A DNA stretch of 64,000 nucleotides from Reticulitermes lucifugus (lineage: Eukaryota > Arthropoda > Insecta > Blattodea > Rhinotermitidae). A model generated the notes under the pieces. That model saw only the letters and a program-made list of their open reading frames with translations. It had not been told where the DNA came from and did not search any database. The first letter of the stretch is position 1. Every line of letters begins with the position of its first letter. Below are positions 34,394 through 46,093 of the stretch, piece after piece. Made by a program: the position numbers and the translations under genes. Location of the stretch: the NCBI GenBank assembly GCA_026260175.1, contig JAKCWW010000109.1, positions 94,919 through 158,918 on the forward strand. The letters are read 5' to 3'.

Positions 34394-36587
34394 CATTATG
34401 TCCGTGTCAAATTGCATGACATAACCTCTCAAAGTTTTGGACCCTCGTTAGGTTTGTAGCAATTGATTTACTAATACTTTTTATTGTATAATGCGCAAAT
34501 ACGTCTAAGATATCTTCATACAAATTTACGTGCCTAACCCAAATGATTCATCAGTTGTCGCAATCTAGCTCGAAGTTAAAAAATGGTCTCACGGCCACCA
34601 TGTTGTTTTAACCCTACTATAATTTGTGTCTTCTCTAGCTTTGTCGGCTTCGAGAAGAAATTTCACTTTCGCTGTGTGACTACTCTCTTCGAAGACAAAC
34701 AGCCATGTAAATCTGAATCTATATACTGTCCGCCATTGACCCTCATTTATACATTTCTTTACTTTTCCAGATGTACACTTCAGTTGAGATTGAACTGAAG
34801 TGTAATAAGCATCCACACTATAACCGTTACGCTATATTGTGTGTGCGTATTGCATTCCGCTGAAGTAAATCTTACAATATTTCGCTTCTGCAACTTTTTA
34901 TCTTTGCTGCCCCGTCCCACGCCTTCACCATTCAGCAACGAAAGCACGAATCTGAGAAGACAAATTCTCAATTTTTGGTAGGTTTTACATAATGTTTACA
35001 GGATTGTCTCTTTCCAATCCTTCACGTAGGTACCCACCTCTCTCATGAAAATTCCACAGTTGAGGGTTACTAAGAGAATATATATTATAGATTACAGATG
35101 CTCATTAGTCGAGGAACTAAAGGTTCTATGGGCCACTTAGAAAAGTTTGGAATACCAAATGTGACTCGCGGGCCACAGGATGTCACCACTGGTCTAATGT
35201 AATTGTCTTTATAATGATCCTGTACTACATTCATTTAGCAGTAATTTTAAATGAGGTATATTTTAAAGAAGAATATGGCTTAAAAATAAAATACTTTCTT
35301 TTAATGATGAAAAAGATTTTATAGGCCCTAACGTGTTTCCTTTTCCTCATTTTACTATGGACACAAATCACCCTATATCACAACTTGAGTATCACCGCTT
35401 TAAACGTGCCTTATTGAAAAGAAATGCTGATATTTATGATAAATACGCATCTAGTCTAGTGTCTGAACTTTACAGTTGACTGGGCTCTTTGACGCCGTGT
35501 TGTTAAGCAGTTTTGTTTTCTTTCAGCATTGGACGAGTCACAGAAACCCATATTTGGCAGGCACTTTTATTCTCTTACATTTAAATTAGATGATTAGTAA
35601 CATTTGGATACATTTCACCTTTCTTTCAACTAATAAAATTGTAGTACGAGGTAAAAATTTAAATGATTAAATTGTATTTAAAATATATATTTCGAAAAAG
35701 CGAAACCATGAGATCGGATAGTTACAAGTACTGCACGTCTGGGAAGTGAGACCATTGGATATGTTATCTAATTCGACGTGGGAACCGTTTGATGTTACCT
35801 CAAACGAGGCACTACTGTTACTTTAACAAATTGCTGAAGCATGATCCTCGTTTAAGTAAACATTTGGGTTTTATTTCTGTCGTTACAAAGCGAAGTTAAA
35901 TTCTCGAGTTTCCACGCTGAAAGATCCCTTTGTATTCAATTAGTAAATAGAAGCACGCCAGCTGGTGTCAGTGGCGGTTACAGTTGTTTGATCCGTGATC
36001 AAGTGTTCTCCTTACGTATTGCTAAACTTGGCATGTAGTGTTCACCACAAATTTTAGGGCTTTATTCATCGCAAAATTCAGTGTTGTAGGACTAGTTATA
36101 TAAACTTTCTATAAATATTTTATTGCTTTTCTATACAGTTTAATTACAGGATCTTTTCTGCAAAAAAGGCAACATAATATTCAACACATAAACGACAAGT
36201 ATTTAACAGGATTCATGCAGACATAAAAGAGTAATTGACTTTTCTGCGTACCTGTAATCATTTGGTACACTAATATAAAGTGTATTTAAACACATATTAC
36301 TCCCCATAGTATATGGAAAGCTCTTTCTCAGCCATATTTTATACAAGAACGTTACGATGCACAATAGTCGTAGATCCTGCCTTTGACCACGATCTTCGAA
36401 AGTTATCACGGTACAACTGTTTAACATGATTTCAGCACAACATAAGAGGCCTTGTAAAGCTGGTTGCGAAATTTAACTATAGGCGTACTGTACACACAGC
36501 CATATAACATAAGGAAAAGGGATACAATACCAAATATCATCATCTGCTTATTTCTGGTAGGTAACAATAACGATGTAATATCTGTAG
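34393..36587. other. no gene recognised
   Basis: Frames of 60-75 codons without motifs. Around 34785-34797 TTGAGATTGAACTGAAGTG is mildly self-complementary to the sequence just upstream. Nothing else is seen. Confidence 0.4.
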
Positions 36588-36852
36588 TACGTGGTGGCGC
36601 AGTTGGCTGAGGCACTGCGCTACAAACCGGAAGGTCGCGGGTTCGATTCCCGATGGTGTCGTTGGAATTTTTCATTGACATAATCCTTCCGGTCTTACTA
36701 TGGCCTTGGGGTGGACTCAGCCTCTAACAGAAATAAGTACCAGGAATATTTCCTGGGAGGTAAAGGCGTCCGATGCGTAGGGCTGACAACCTTACCACCT
36801 TTATGTGCCGATTTTCTGGAGATTCTGGGAGCCTCAACCTCCTAGAAACCTA
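36588..36852 (+). mobile_element. tRNA-derived SINE with SINE-B type tail
   Basis: The head GTGGTGGCGCAGTTGGCTG has box A, and GCGGGTTCGATTCCCG is a complete box B with T stem. The body includes CTTGGGGTGGACTCAGCC and CAGGAATATTTCCTGGGAGG. The end, TTCTGGGAGCCTCAACCTCC, equals the start of the SINE-B tail at 11265-11285, but the final CTAAGGGCCTGTCCAGG is missing because SINE-A sequence follows. The minus-strand frame (GNRTRDLPVCSAVPQPTAPP) is a by-product often mis-annotated as protein in insects. Confidence 0.85.
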
Positions 36853-36861
36853 CAATTTTAC

Positions 36862-37135
36862 CATGGCTGAGACAGTTAGTCGCCGGCCTCTCACCGCGGA
36901 GTCCCGGGTTCGATCCCGGGTGAGTCCGTGTGGAATTTGTAGTAGACAAAGTGGCAACAGGACAGATTTTTCCCCGAGTACTTCGGTTTTCCCCTGCCAA
37001 TTTCATTCCATCGGTGCTCCATTACAAGAAAAAAGAAAAAAAAATCATCTTCCTCACAGGGTTGCACAATAAGCCTCAAGGCTGCGGTGCGTCCGTAGCT
37101 TCTGCTGCGGGGCCCTTCACCACAAAAAAAGTTCA
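36862..37135 (+). mobile_element. SINE-A, near full length, next to or inside SINE-B
   Basis: CCATGGCTGAGACAGTTAGT (worn box A), GGGTTCGATCCCGGG (box B with intact T stem), TTTGTAGTAGACAAAGTGGC, CCGAGTACTTCGG, an A-rich run, then GGGTTGCACAATAAGCCTC. It ends in CACAAAAAAAG. It is ~95% collinear with the full-length copy at 26148-26434. It begins ~10 bp after the point where the neighbouring SINE-B tail is cut. Confidence 0.9.
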
Positions 37136-37424
37136 TCTGGACGCCCTTATTAATGAAGCCTTTAATGGGAAGGCTGCGTGACAAAAGAAATATCTTGCAA
37201 AATATATGCAGTACTGAAAGCTGCTACCCTCACTAGGTGAAGCCGCACACAATTCGAGCATATAACAAAGCATTATACCGATTTCACTAACTTGATTAAA
37301 CAGTAGGATATCTGAGATTCTCACAACTGTGCTGTTGAAGATTCAGGTCGTCTGGGCTCTTACGTCATACAGAATGGTAAGTACCTATTTACGTTTCGAA
37401 GAACCGTAACACGTCCATCTTCAT
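37136..37424. other. SINE-proximal flank, no gene recognised
   Basis: CCTTTAATGGGAAGGCTGC (about 37159-37177) loosely resembles the missing SINE-B tail (CCTGTAATGGG), so it could be the displaced end of that SINE; weak. Confidence 0.25.
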
Positions 37425-37540
37425 GGTAAAGCACTACGCTCTTTCGGAACGTCCGTAGTTACTTAACCATTCTACATGGCGTAACATACCTGAATACTTG
37501 AATCTTTGATTGAAAAAATTTATCTTAAGCCCCGGCACAC
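37425..37540 (+). repeat. family C repeat, decayed
   Basis: AAGCACTACGCTCTTTCGG, AACGTCCGTAG and TCTACATGGCGTAACATACC follow the family order seen at 16660-16725. Confidence 0.55.
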
Positions 37541-37796
37541 TTAAACCGAATGTGTTGGTGTATTGGAAAGCACACTTGCTTCGTATTCCAAGTTTCGGGG
37601 TTAGACGCTCGGCCTCGAGTTGCTGTCCTAACTACTACTGTCGTGGTTTGTGTCAGTCCACCTAGGCAGCGTCGAGGAAAGTGCCTTTAAATTTTCCACG
37701 ATTGTTTTCTACATTGAGGATCTAAGCATATGTCTGCAAACAGCGTGGCCTTAAGGCCTTCGTTCTCCTGGAATACGTGGCATAGGTATGTATTTT

Positions 37797-37945
37797 TTAC
37801 CGACGTTTCAGGACGACCTGTCGGTCCCATCAAGGGATAAGCTATCTAAGACTACCGATATGTTGTCCCGAAACATACGAGTAGGTAATCATCTACCAAC
37901 CTACGCTGCGTAACATTCCAGAAGAATGAAGGTCTCAACGACACC
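37797..37945. repeat. family C repeats in inverted pair
   Basis: The minus-strand half (37797-37842) reads CTTGATGGGACC, GGTCGTCCTGAAACGTCGG. The plus-strand half (37855-37945) reads TGTTGTCCCGAAACATACG and continues to CTACGCTGCGTAACATTCC. The halves share the core but the arms are no longer alignable outside it. Confidence 0.5.
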
Positions 37946-40540
37946 GCGGCGGAAGCCTTAAATCTCGAAATTTGTTTTAAATAATGAACAATAGCATTTC
38001 ACATTAACATCGATAAATTGCAACGCATTTAGCAAATATAAATTTCCTTTCATCTAAGGAAATCTTAAAGATGAATACTCGTGTTTGCTTTTCAATACAG
38101 CGTATTTTCCATTATCAGTTACCCTACGAACAGGAGTTTTGCGTTCGTATAACACAAAAGTGTTACAGTCACCGTTTCAGCCAGTTTTAGATGTTTTAGT
38201 CACAAGGGCCTTATAATAAAAGAGCAATTTCATTATTTTAGTAAAATTTATACTAAGAAACCACTGCCTAAAAACGCGTGTGTCAGCAAGTGTATATATC
38301 TCCCTACCCCCAACACACACACACACACACACACTCAAACACACACATTCGCGTAATTTTCTCTCGACTGTAAGTCAATCCGCCTTTAACTAACATTACT
38401 GAAAACATTTCATTTGTAAAAAAATTCTGTAGCATTTGTCGACATGCACGGTTATGCTGAGCAGAACAAACCAAAGTACTGCGACATACGTTTATCAAGA
38501 GGCTGATGAGCGACGGTTTGGAAGAACAATTCGGTACATATTCTCTTTGTCATTAGTTTATAATCAGTTTCTAAATTTATTACCAATAAAATGCATTTCC
38601 CTTTGTGAAATGAAAGCGCAGAAAAAAGTGTAAATCTTCTAATGACTAAGGTAAAAGAAAAGCCGTGCTTTAGTTAGGTTTGTTTTCAAAACACCGTCTT
38701 ACACGCATATACTTTAATACCATAGTATGTTTATTGTCCAATAATTTCCGAAGTTCTCGATTAAACACTTGTTATGGATGTGTTTAGTGTACAGTTATTA
38801 CGACTGTGACGCGTTGCTATTGGAATGAATGTAGGGGAAGTAAGTTAGTTCCCGTAGTTACAGTAACACCTCTCAATGTGCATATAGCCTAGTCGTGAAG
38901 GTTCGTCATTACGACCGTAGCAGAAACTCTATACAGTGCCTGCAAAGTGAAGCCACATTTCGTGTATACTGGAGCTTGTTTCTCAAACGATGAGTTCTTA
39001 CGAAATCATGTAAAAATCTAAGATTAATAAGTTATCAAATAACTTTTTAAACTTAGGAGTTATTGGGTGAAAGACATTTATAATAGTCTTGTAATAGATA
39101 CAGATTATTCTTCTGGTTATTTACTTATTTAACGACACTTTTTGAACTGCATAAGTCACAAAGTCTGCCCTGGAAAAATTAATATTAATAATTGCTTCTG
39201 AACTGGCGGTATATAAAATGAAGTGGTCGTGTCTATGAGGAGACAGTTCCAGCGTTTGTTGAAAGGTAGTGAGAAAAACTGAAAATTTTAGTCAGAACAG
39301 CCGGCCTTTGAACGGAGGATCCGAAAGGAGATCTTTCGCATAAAAGGAGAGACTGCTAACTAGTCGCCGGTCGCTCGGTATTGAACTGGTAACTAGGAAA
39401 AATTTTACACATTTTAACGCTTTTAAATCTGAATTCAACTAAATTTTATGCACGGAAATTTCACAAAGGTAAAAAGCACTGTGAAGCAGAGACATTTATT
39501 CTGTCTTCTACGTATAGACGGCACGTGGATAGCAGGTGGCAGGCCTAAACCTCAGACCTCCACATGGTCACCGCTGACATTTGACCATTTGTCCCACCGT
39601 GGCACCATGGCATATATCACGGCGCAGACGTAATCGGTTTCAAGTGTCTGTAAGCAGGATGTGACAACTTGCTTCGCATTGGCTTCTGTTGCAAATCACT
39701 TGTCAGGGAGGTAATTCTTACGGGGTCCGAAGAGATGAAAATCACTGGACCCCATACTGCCAACCTAACATGTGACTGATTACTGCCCGACCAGTCATTT
39801 CCATCTGTTTGGCCCTCTGGAGACGCTCTAAGAGGTCATGCGATGAGCCGATCTTTGTCCAGTTGGTCTTGTCGATTAAAACAAAGGTTTATAGATTCAG
39901 AAATAATTGCAAATGAGAACAGATGAAGGGGCTTTTTCATTAGAGATGTGGAGCACAAAACAAAAAATATCCAGACCATGCATTAACTGCGCCCTGACGG
40001 GAGCTGTTTAACTGTTAGCCATGGTCATATCACTAAAGAACTCTACGTTGTGTTACCTTGTATGAAACTATTTGGTTAATCCAAAATCATATATGGCAGC
40101 GGTTTGTGAGTTTTAACACAGGTAGAGCCAGTGGCGTAACGTGTAAAAGGACAAAGTATGACACTAATGTTTGTTAATTTTTAAGTTTCTCAGTCCAAAT
40201 ATTTTATTTGTGTGCCTGCTATTTATTTCTCTTACTTGGTAGCTGTTTTATTTGGTAGCAGTTACTATGCGAATCGCGCACTTTGACGTTAAAAAGCACA
40301 TCATTTAGTCCTCACAGCTTATTTATGTGATTCGAGTGGTTCTCAAAACAAGTAGCTCTATTTTCTGTACACACCACTGACATTTGTAATGCAGATGTGT
40401 TTCTTTTATTTCGAGCAAAAAACCGTCTCTTTAGATAAGTTTGGCCTTACAAAGAGTGAACTGATAACTTGCAGTTGTAGCATTGGAAGCCCATTTGAAG
40501 CGTTGTATCATTCTGCATGCTAAGTAACTAATTCGCTCAT
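37946..40540. other. no gene recognised
   Basis: Unassigned sequence with one (AC)n tract. Frames near 39448-39633 carry no motif. Confidence 0.4.
38311..38346. repeat. (AC)n microsatellite
   Basis: Twelve AC units, one interruption, then further CA units. Confidence 0.95.
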
Positions 40541-40683
40541 GAAACAGGCTCCTTCTGTAGAAATAATGGGCGTTCAGATAGCCAAGGAAATCCCGGCGTT
40601 TTATGGAACGTGAATGTTCAATACCTTGTTTCCAAGAGTCTGCTACTGGTCCGTATCCATGCGCAAGATGAATCACCAAATTC
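40541..40683 (+). repeat. interspersed repeat family F
   Basis: GCCAAGGAAATCCCGGCGTT, TTATGGAACGTGAATGTTCA and TCCAAGAGTCTGCTACTGG match the order of blocks at 46150-46245 and 54370-54455 (CAAGAAATT, CCCGCATTTT, GGAACCCGAAGGTTCATT, CGCCCGCTACCTGTCC). In other insects this family is often translated as PAFYGTRRFITVFTRARH. No intact frame remains. Confidence 0.65.
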
Positions 40684-40764
40684 GACAGGTAGTAATTAAT
40701 TATAAATTGTGAACGTACAGGCCTAAAGGGCTTCCAGATGCGTGTAATATAAGTTACTCTTTCA

Positions 40765-40830
40765 AGTCAAACGCCATTACGTTTCAGCCTGTGTTCTTCG
40801 TTTTTGGCTAAAAGTAATTTCATCAGGCGC
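40765..40830 (-). ncRNA. degenerate ribozyme-like core
   Basis: On the minus strand CTGATGA is followed by a long stem candidate (TTTTAGCC and AGGCT around an ~18-base loop) and then GAAACGTAATGGCG. Order of parts fits the family, but stem I does not pair cleanly. Kept at low confidence. Confidence 0.25.
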
Positions 40831-40885
40831 AGATAGGCGTTTAGTCAGATATGCTGTATGTGTCTTTAATGAGACCAGTACTTAC

Positions 40886-41019
40886 CGGTATATTGTTGAG
40901 GAAGAAGCTAAGACTGGCTGGTGGTTTTGAAGGTGGTGAACTGCAATTGGCACGCAGCGTATCTCCTGGCTCATAGCGGTCATGTTCTGTGTGGATTACT
41001 GGAGGGCTTTCCGGCAGGG
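40886..41019 (-). CDS. internal exon of a Beaten-path-like immunoglobulin protein
   Basis: A 134-bp minus-strand exon, bounded by a pyrimidine/T-rich acceptor ending TTACAG (just above 41019) and by donor GTAAGT (40885-40880). It enters with two bases of a split codon and then has 44 codons without a stop, ending in phase 0. The peptide runs LPESPPVI, then RYEPGDTLRANCSSPPSKPP, and ends LSFFLNNIP. The block tyrosine-x-x-glycine-aspartate, followed by asparagine-cysteine-serine, PPSKP, and a final aromatic/aliphatic strand before N-N, is the pattern I know from the start of the second Ig domain of insect Beat proteins (axon guidance, secreted or membrane-tethered, bind Side-family receptors). 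The single cysteine would be the first of the Ig disulphide; its partner lies in the next exon, not identified here. The first Ig domain should be upstream (>41019); none was found. Other Ig-family proteins remain possible. Confidence 0.75.
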
Positions 41020-42660
41020 CTGTAACACAAACACCATGACTTACCACAACAAGCACACTCTGGGGACTCAACTCATTGATGCAGAGAAATCTAATGAGAG
41101 GTAACCAACACTCGGAACCAACCCTGATGCAATGAAACTACGACATGAGATCCCGGGACGTAGTGTTGGTGCTAACTCGGTGGAAGATGCGGGAGACATA
41201 ATCAAGCAATGACCTGTGTTCGGTCTGTGGGCACTGTTTGGGTAGTGTTTGCGGTTGACATTATTCAACGTCGCTGGTATAGGTTAGACGCAGTAATGAG
41301 GTAAAATTGATTATAATTCCAAAATATATTTATCAATCACTTTTGAAGGAGATCTTTTCAGTTTTTATTTAGATTTTTCTGCGTGACCAGGGCTTTACTG
41401 CTATTCATAATCGTTCACGTCAGGACAAATCTGTCTGTAAACCGAGCGGTGTTTGTGTCAGTGTGCCATTCACATCTAAGAATAATTTACAATTTGATTA
41501 ATATTCAACGAATTGTGACAGCACTCAGGCATAACCATTTCAAGTACAGTGACAGCCTCGACTAAATGACACGCTTCTCTTTAGGACAACATTAATTTCC
41601 AAGTAAGTAAGATTTACGAGCGTCAAATACACCTGAAACAACCAAAGAGGATCTTAGGTGACAAGCAGAGACACTTTTATTACACGCAGTAACACAGTAT
41701 TTAAATTACCTCATCACAAGTCAGCACCTATCTGTTTAAGTCATCCGAACAGTCCCCTGTTATAGAATTGGATTTCAGAAAGCCCAGCCTTATTTTAGCG
41801 CCTGTGTGTTCCACTTTGGGGAGTAGAAGTCGAATGAATGCAGAGATAGGATTTGTGCGAGAGACAGAGTTATAGCCTGAAGGATATGGAAAGAATTGGA
41901 GATATTCAAAGAAGTGCTTAGGGAAAGGCAAGAAATGCTATGATAGTTGAAGTGTAGGCCTATGGTGAAAAATGTGAGCCGAAGGAAATTGCCAGAGAAC
42001 AAGCGGAACTTGGGAAGATGAAAGGAACTGTCTATGACGTCACATCCTGTGACCTGGGAAAAGAAGTTAACTAGTGGGGTGATTCTCCTAAATTATATTC
42101 TGCTATGTCCTGTGGAAACTGTCAGATACCCTGTAAAACGCCATTACAAAAATTACCCCATCGGTTTTGTAGTGGCGTAATTGTAGTTAATTTAAAGAGC
42201 ATTTTTAAAATGTATCACGGCGCTGTACATACAGTTAAAGTGAAAATAATTTTACACTTTTTATAGAAAGTGTACCAACATCATACACATTTATCGAGCC
42301 AGCTGTAGAAATATAGTGAAACTAATTCCGACATTATGCATTTCCGTGCTCACGTCCAGCCCAAGTCGGTAATTTTTAGGCACGTTCGCAAAATTGTGAA
42401 AAGCGACTATTAGATTCGTCATATCTGTCTGTCCATCCGTCTGTCCGTTTGCATGGAACAATTGGACCCTTAATGGACGGATTTTCATGAAATTTGATAT
42501 TTGAGTATTTTTCGAAAATCTGTCGAGAAAGTTTAGGTTTCATTAAAATCGGACAAGAATAACGGGTACTTTACATTAAAACCTATGTATATTTATGACA
42601 GTATCTCGCTGAGTTCTTCTTAGAATGAGAAATGTTTCAGACAAAAGTTGTAGAGAAAAT
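41020..42660. other. intron/flank of the Ig gene, no other exon found
   Basis: A 66-codon minus-strand frame at 41068-41268 (SPASSTELAPTLRPGISC) looks repeat-derived. Around 42420-42445 CTGTCTGTCCATCCGTCTGT is a simple repeat-like run known from many invertebrate interspersed repeats. Confidence 0.4.
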
Positions 42661-42770
42661 CTTGGACTGCTTGACCCTTGAAGATGGGACCCAATAGGTT
42701 GTCACGAAACGTCGGTACGAAATTTCCATTCTACGCTGCCTAAAATCCCAAAAGAGCGCAGATCTCTTGC
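42661..42770 (+). repeat. family C repeat with ribozyme-like core
   Basis: CTTGAAGATGGGACC, GGTTGTCACGAAACGTCGG, then CTACGCTGCCTAAAATCCC. GGGACC and GGTTGTC can pair only with a bulge and wobbles. The 3' part matches the GGCGTCACATCCCAGAAG block of the family. Confidence 0.6.
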
Positions 42771-44220
42771 TATGTCAATGCCCATAACCATATGGCGGTA
42801 TATGTTCTGACAATCAAAACAGTCGATTATGTGCACGACGGGATGATGACACAAAAATTATTTATATTCAGTAACAACAAAGTAAGGATGTACTGTATAT
42901 AAGGGGGAGCGTAATTTCTTAAATTGATTACATAATAAAGAATTGAAAGTTCCATAATTAAGCTGTTGAGATTATAGAGACGATGCAAGTACCAGCATAA
43001 ATTAGATTTTTGTCTTCTGATGTTGACATAGTGTAGAATTATAAGTCGATATCTAAAATATAATAATCAAGACGCATTATGAAAGCCTGAAACTAATATA
43101 AGAGTAGAAAATATTCAAGTAGTTTGCTGTGATGACCAAGAATTGAAGGCCGCTGTCATATACCGGTTCTAACTACTGAATGCTACATATGAGCCTTCTA
43201 TGGGCCTTCGTGTCCAACATTCCTCCAAACGACATACAGTTACAAATCAGTCACTCAATGCCAGAATTGTCTATGACAATAAATATGCAGAGTCTTTCTA
43301 ATGAGATGCGTTGACTTAATTGGCATATAAATACCTAACTACGGAGCAAAGATCAATGCACTTAAAGTCTCTGAGTAATTAGAATTATGAGAATAACAAG
43401 CACGGAAAAATATTTTCAATATCCGCATCATCGGCGTCCAACGTCTTCTGCAGCCAACGTCTGAAATTTCTCACATCTGCAGCCAGAAGTTCGTAATTGA
43501 TGCTAAAAAATGCTGCAGAATTTTTGTTGCATTTCTTCGATTATGCGCAGGCTGTTTGTGTAAACTATATTTCAGAAAATCCTGTAACAAATATTTACAT
43601 GGGCTAAAATATGGTGGTTTTAGTGGAGAGGACTACTCATATCTAAGCCCTTCAGGACAATATTTGATAATACTCTTTGCTTAAAATTTACATCGTTTGG
43701 CCGAACCCCATTCTGCTGAAAAAATATATCTCGGGCACTGAGAAGGAAGTTGTACATATCTTCCGGGAAGGTGCCTCCAAGCTTTCTCAGTACCGCGAAT
43801 GTGTTCTGATGTTACAAGCGACTTTTCCTTATCGACAACGCTTGCTTTTTGTCAGACACACCTACGCTCGATCCAGACTTGCTGACTGATCTCTTAATTG
43901 CAGACTTGTTTGGTGTTTCCTGCACATAAATTTCAGTGGCAATTCACGATGAAACCTAATAACACTAGCAGTCTGGTAAAGTCTTGATAAAAAAGTCCAC
44001 AAGCGTGCTCAGAACATTTCATTAGGGCGTTCACCCACGGAATTTTATTTTTCATTTTCTAAATAGCCAACATTTATTGAATACTCAGTCAGAAAACATT
44101 ATTCATATTCAGCAAACAAACTAAAGACAAATTTTATGTTAGTCTCACCGTGCATTTTACGATTCAATGTTTAAAAACCAACAGAATGCACTTCACTTTC
44201 ACTTTAATGTGTATTGATTA
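42771..44220. other. no gene recognised
   Basis: Unassigned AT-rich sequence. Confidence 0.4.
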
Positions 44221-44268
44221 ACCCTTACATATGTTTCGGTTTTTTACGTAAAACCGTCATCAGGAGGA
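44221..44268 (-). ncRNA. hammerhead-like core, stem I weak
   Basis: Minus strand: CTGATGA, one extra C, GGTTTT/AAAACC-like stem, GAAA, CATATG, TA, AGGG. The stem II sequence differs from all other copies but still pairs. The flanks (CCTC and AGGG) pair only after an unpaired base, so it may be inactive. Confidence 0.4.
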
Positions 44269-44410
44269 ACAAAATTATGTTATATCACATCCAATGTTAA
44301 TACACGTTTAAATATTGTACAATGTCTTGCATATTATTACAATCACTGCAAAAGCAGAGTTTAAAACATATAAAATGTTGTCTAAAGTCCTTAAAATTCG
44401 TTGAATTTTT

Positions 44411-44511
44411 TGTCGTAGTAACAAATTGTAGTAGATCTCAGTTCCTTTGTCGTAGTAACAAATTGTAATAGATCTCAGTGATCTATTCTACTACAATTTG
44501 TTACTACGACA
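44411..44511. repeat. 32-bp unit, two direct and one inverted copy
   Basis: TGTCGTAGTAACAAATTGTA begins units at 44411 and 44448; its reverse complement ends at 44511. The second and third units meet at 44479/44480 and form a hairpin with a 20-bp outer stem and an inner stem AATAGATC/GATCTATT. It lies 145 bp from the ribozyme-like core and may belong to the same element. Confidence 0.85.
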
Positions 44512-45360
44512 TAAAATTTGTACAAGCGAGTCTCACCTGTTTGTGAAAATGGTCCTGTCTTTCTTTTGTAAGAATTGCCTCTTGATACGTACGTACGTTA
44601 TCGGAAATGAAAGTATTTCTTTCAATATATCTCTCGCTGTTTCATTAAAATTTTGACCTGCTAGTCAACACTTTAAATGACTGACACATTTACTTCATAT
44701 TCCTCAGAACTCGAAAGGATAATGATACGAAATTGGAAGTAACATAAATTTCAAGAAACCTCATAAAAGAGTGTGTGTAGTAGCTTGTTAATTGTGGTTC
44801 ACCGTAATAGCTAAACTTATGGTACTGTAATTAACAACAATATCAGTAATCAACTGACGCTATCGATTTTCTCATTTCGCCGTGATTACTAGCCTGATGA
44901 GCAGCTAGGAACAGTAACGACGAACACACAACGGGAAACTGGAGCTGTCCGTCTCATTACAGTAATGGATCGATCTCGTATTATCACAGTCATCATCACA
45001 TATCGATACAGATGACATTTTAATTGTTCTTACTCTCAGATAACTAACTGATGATGTGGTGTCCTGCAATTCACACTTGGTGTAATGTTACCAGACGCAG
45101 AGTCACGTATCATATTCTGAGAGTTACGTTAGCCCCGACAGATTCCGGAATCGAATTATAACGAGATATGCCACTGATATCAATTCTGCTTATGCTGTTC
45201 TTGACTCACATGTGTAATTTCAGTGAAATTGTTTAGTGTAAGATTGGGATAAACATTGAAGGTTATCGAACTCTAAGTAATCACAGTCGGGTTCGATATG
45301 ACATATATTAAAACTGGATATTTTAGCTTATTTATTTGTTGTATACTATCACATACTATC
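44512..45360. other. no gene recognised
   Basis: Unassigned AT-rich sequence. Confidence 0.4.
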
Positions 45361-45620
45361 GGGGTAGGGTCGTTAGTCTAACGACTACGCTACGGACTGT
45401 GCAGTCGAGGAATTGTGGTTAAATTCTCGCCAGGGGCAAGGGTTTTTAATCTTCTTCAAAGTGTCCAGACCGGCTCTGGTACCCATGAAGCCTCCTGCTC
45501 AGTGGATACTGGAGGCTCTTTCCCTATGGTAAAGCGGCAAGCCAGGGAAGATTATTCCTTTTCCATCTAATGCGAAGGTTAAGGCCCCATAGGTAACGTC
45601 TGGGTCACATACAGAATAGC
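45361..45620 (+). mobile_element. SINE-E copy with decayed tRNA-like head
   Basis: Head-like GGGGTAGGGTCGTTAGTC and a box B remnant TGTGGTTAAATTCTCG are followed by the family body TGTCCAGACCGGCTCTGG and TTTTCCATCTAATGCGAAGG. It agrees with 9760-9925. The 126-codon minus-strand frame over its right part is not convincing. Confidence 0.6.
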
Positions 45621-46093
45621 TATAGTCCTTACAGTGAATGAAACCGGAAAAATAAATTTGGAATGTCGTTGCTACAGTCATCAGTTTATTACGATGTTTG
45701 TGTTGAGTCATGCACATGCCATGAAGGAGCGTAATGCACTGTAGTTCAGAGTAGGAAATGGTACTATCTGTTTGTGATGGCTGCAAAATTGTGTGTAATA
45801 AATGAGGATAAGAAGTCGGTGACAGGTAACTTGTAATTTGTAATGTGTTATTGGCAGAGCATGTAGTGTATTGAAGCAAAATGAAAACATGTTAGTGACC
45901 CGTTCAGATATAAATATTTTAGAATTATTGATTATGTTTTGTTACATTCCATGCACGACGTGTTTTACATAATTGAGATTTTGTTGCAAATTTCATTGAG
46001 CGATATGTTATACTTTGGCGCTGAAACGTATAAAATTGCATTTATAGTTGGTCGAACCCGGAACCTAAAGTAATGTCGCTAAGTCAGTCACTA
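45621..46093. other. no gene recognised
   Basis: Unassigned AT-rich spacer. Confidence 0.4.

Noticed and set aside
36588-36670. Functional tRNA gene in the SINE head
   Set aside because: Box A and box B are present but the arms do not close into a cloverleaf and a SINE body follows.
38498-38530. CTGATGAGCGACGGTTTGG as a hammerhead core
   Set aside because: CTGATGAG looks classical, but the next segment has no stem and the adenines do not form CGAAA.
44890-44920. CTGATGAGCAGCTAGGAAC as a hammerhead core
   Set aside because: GAAA is missing after the stem and no stem I pairing was found.
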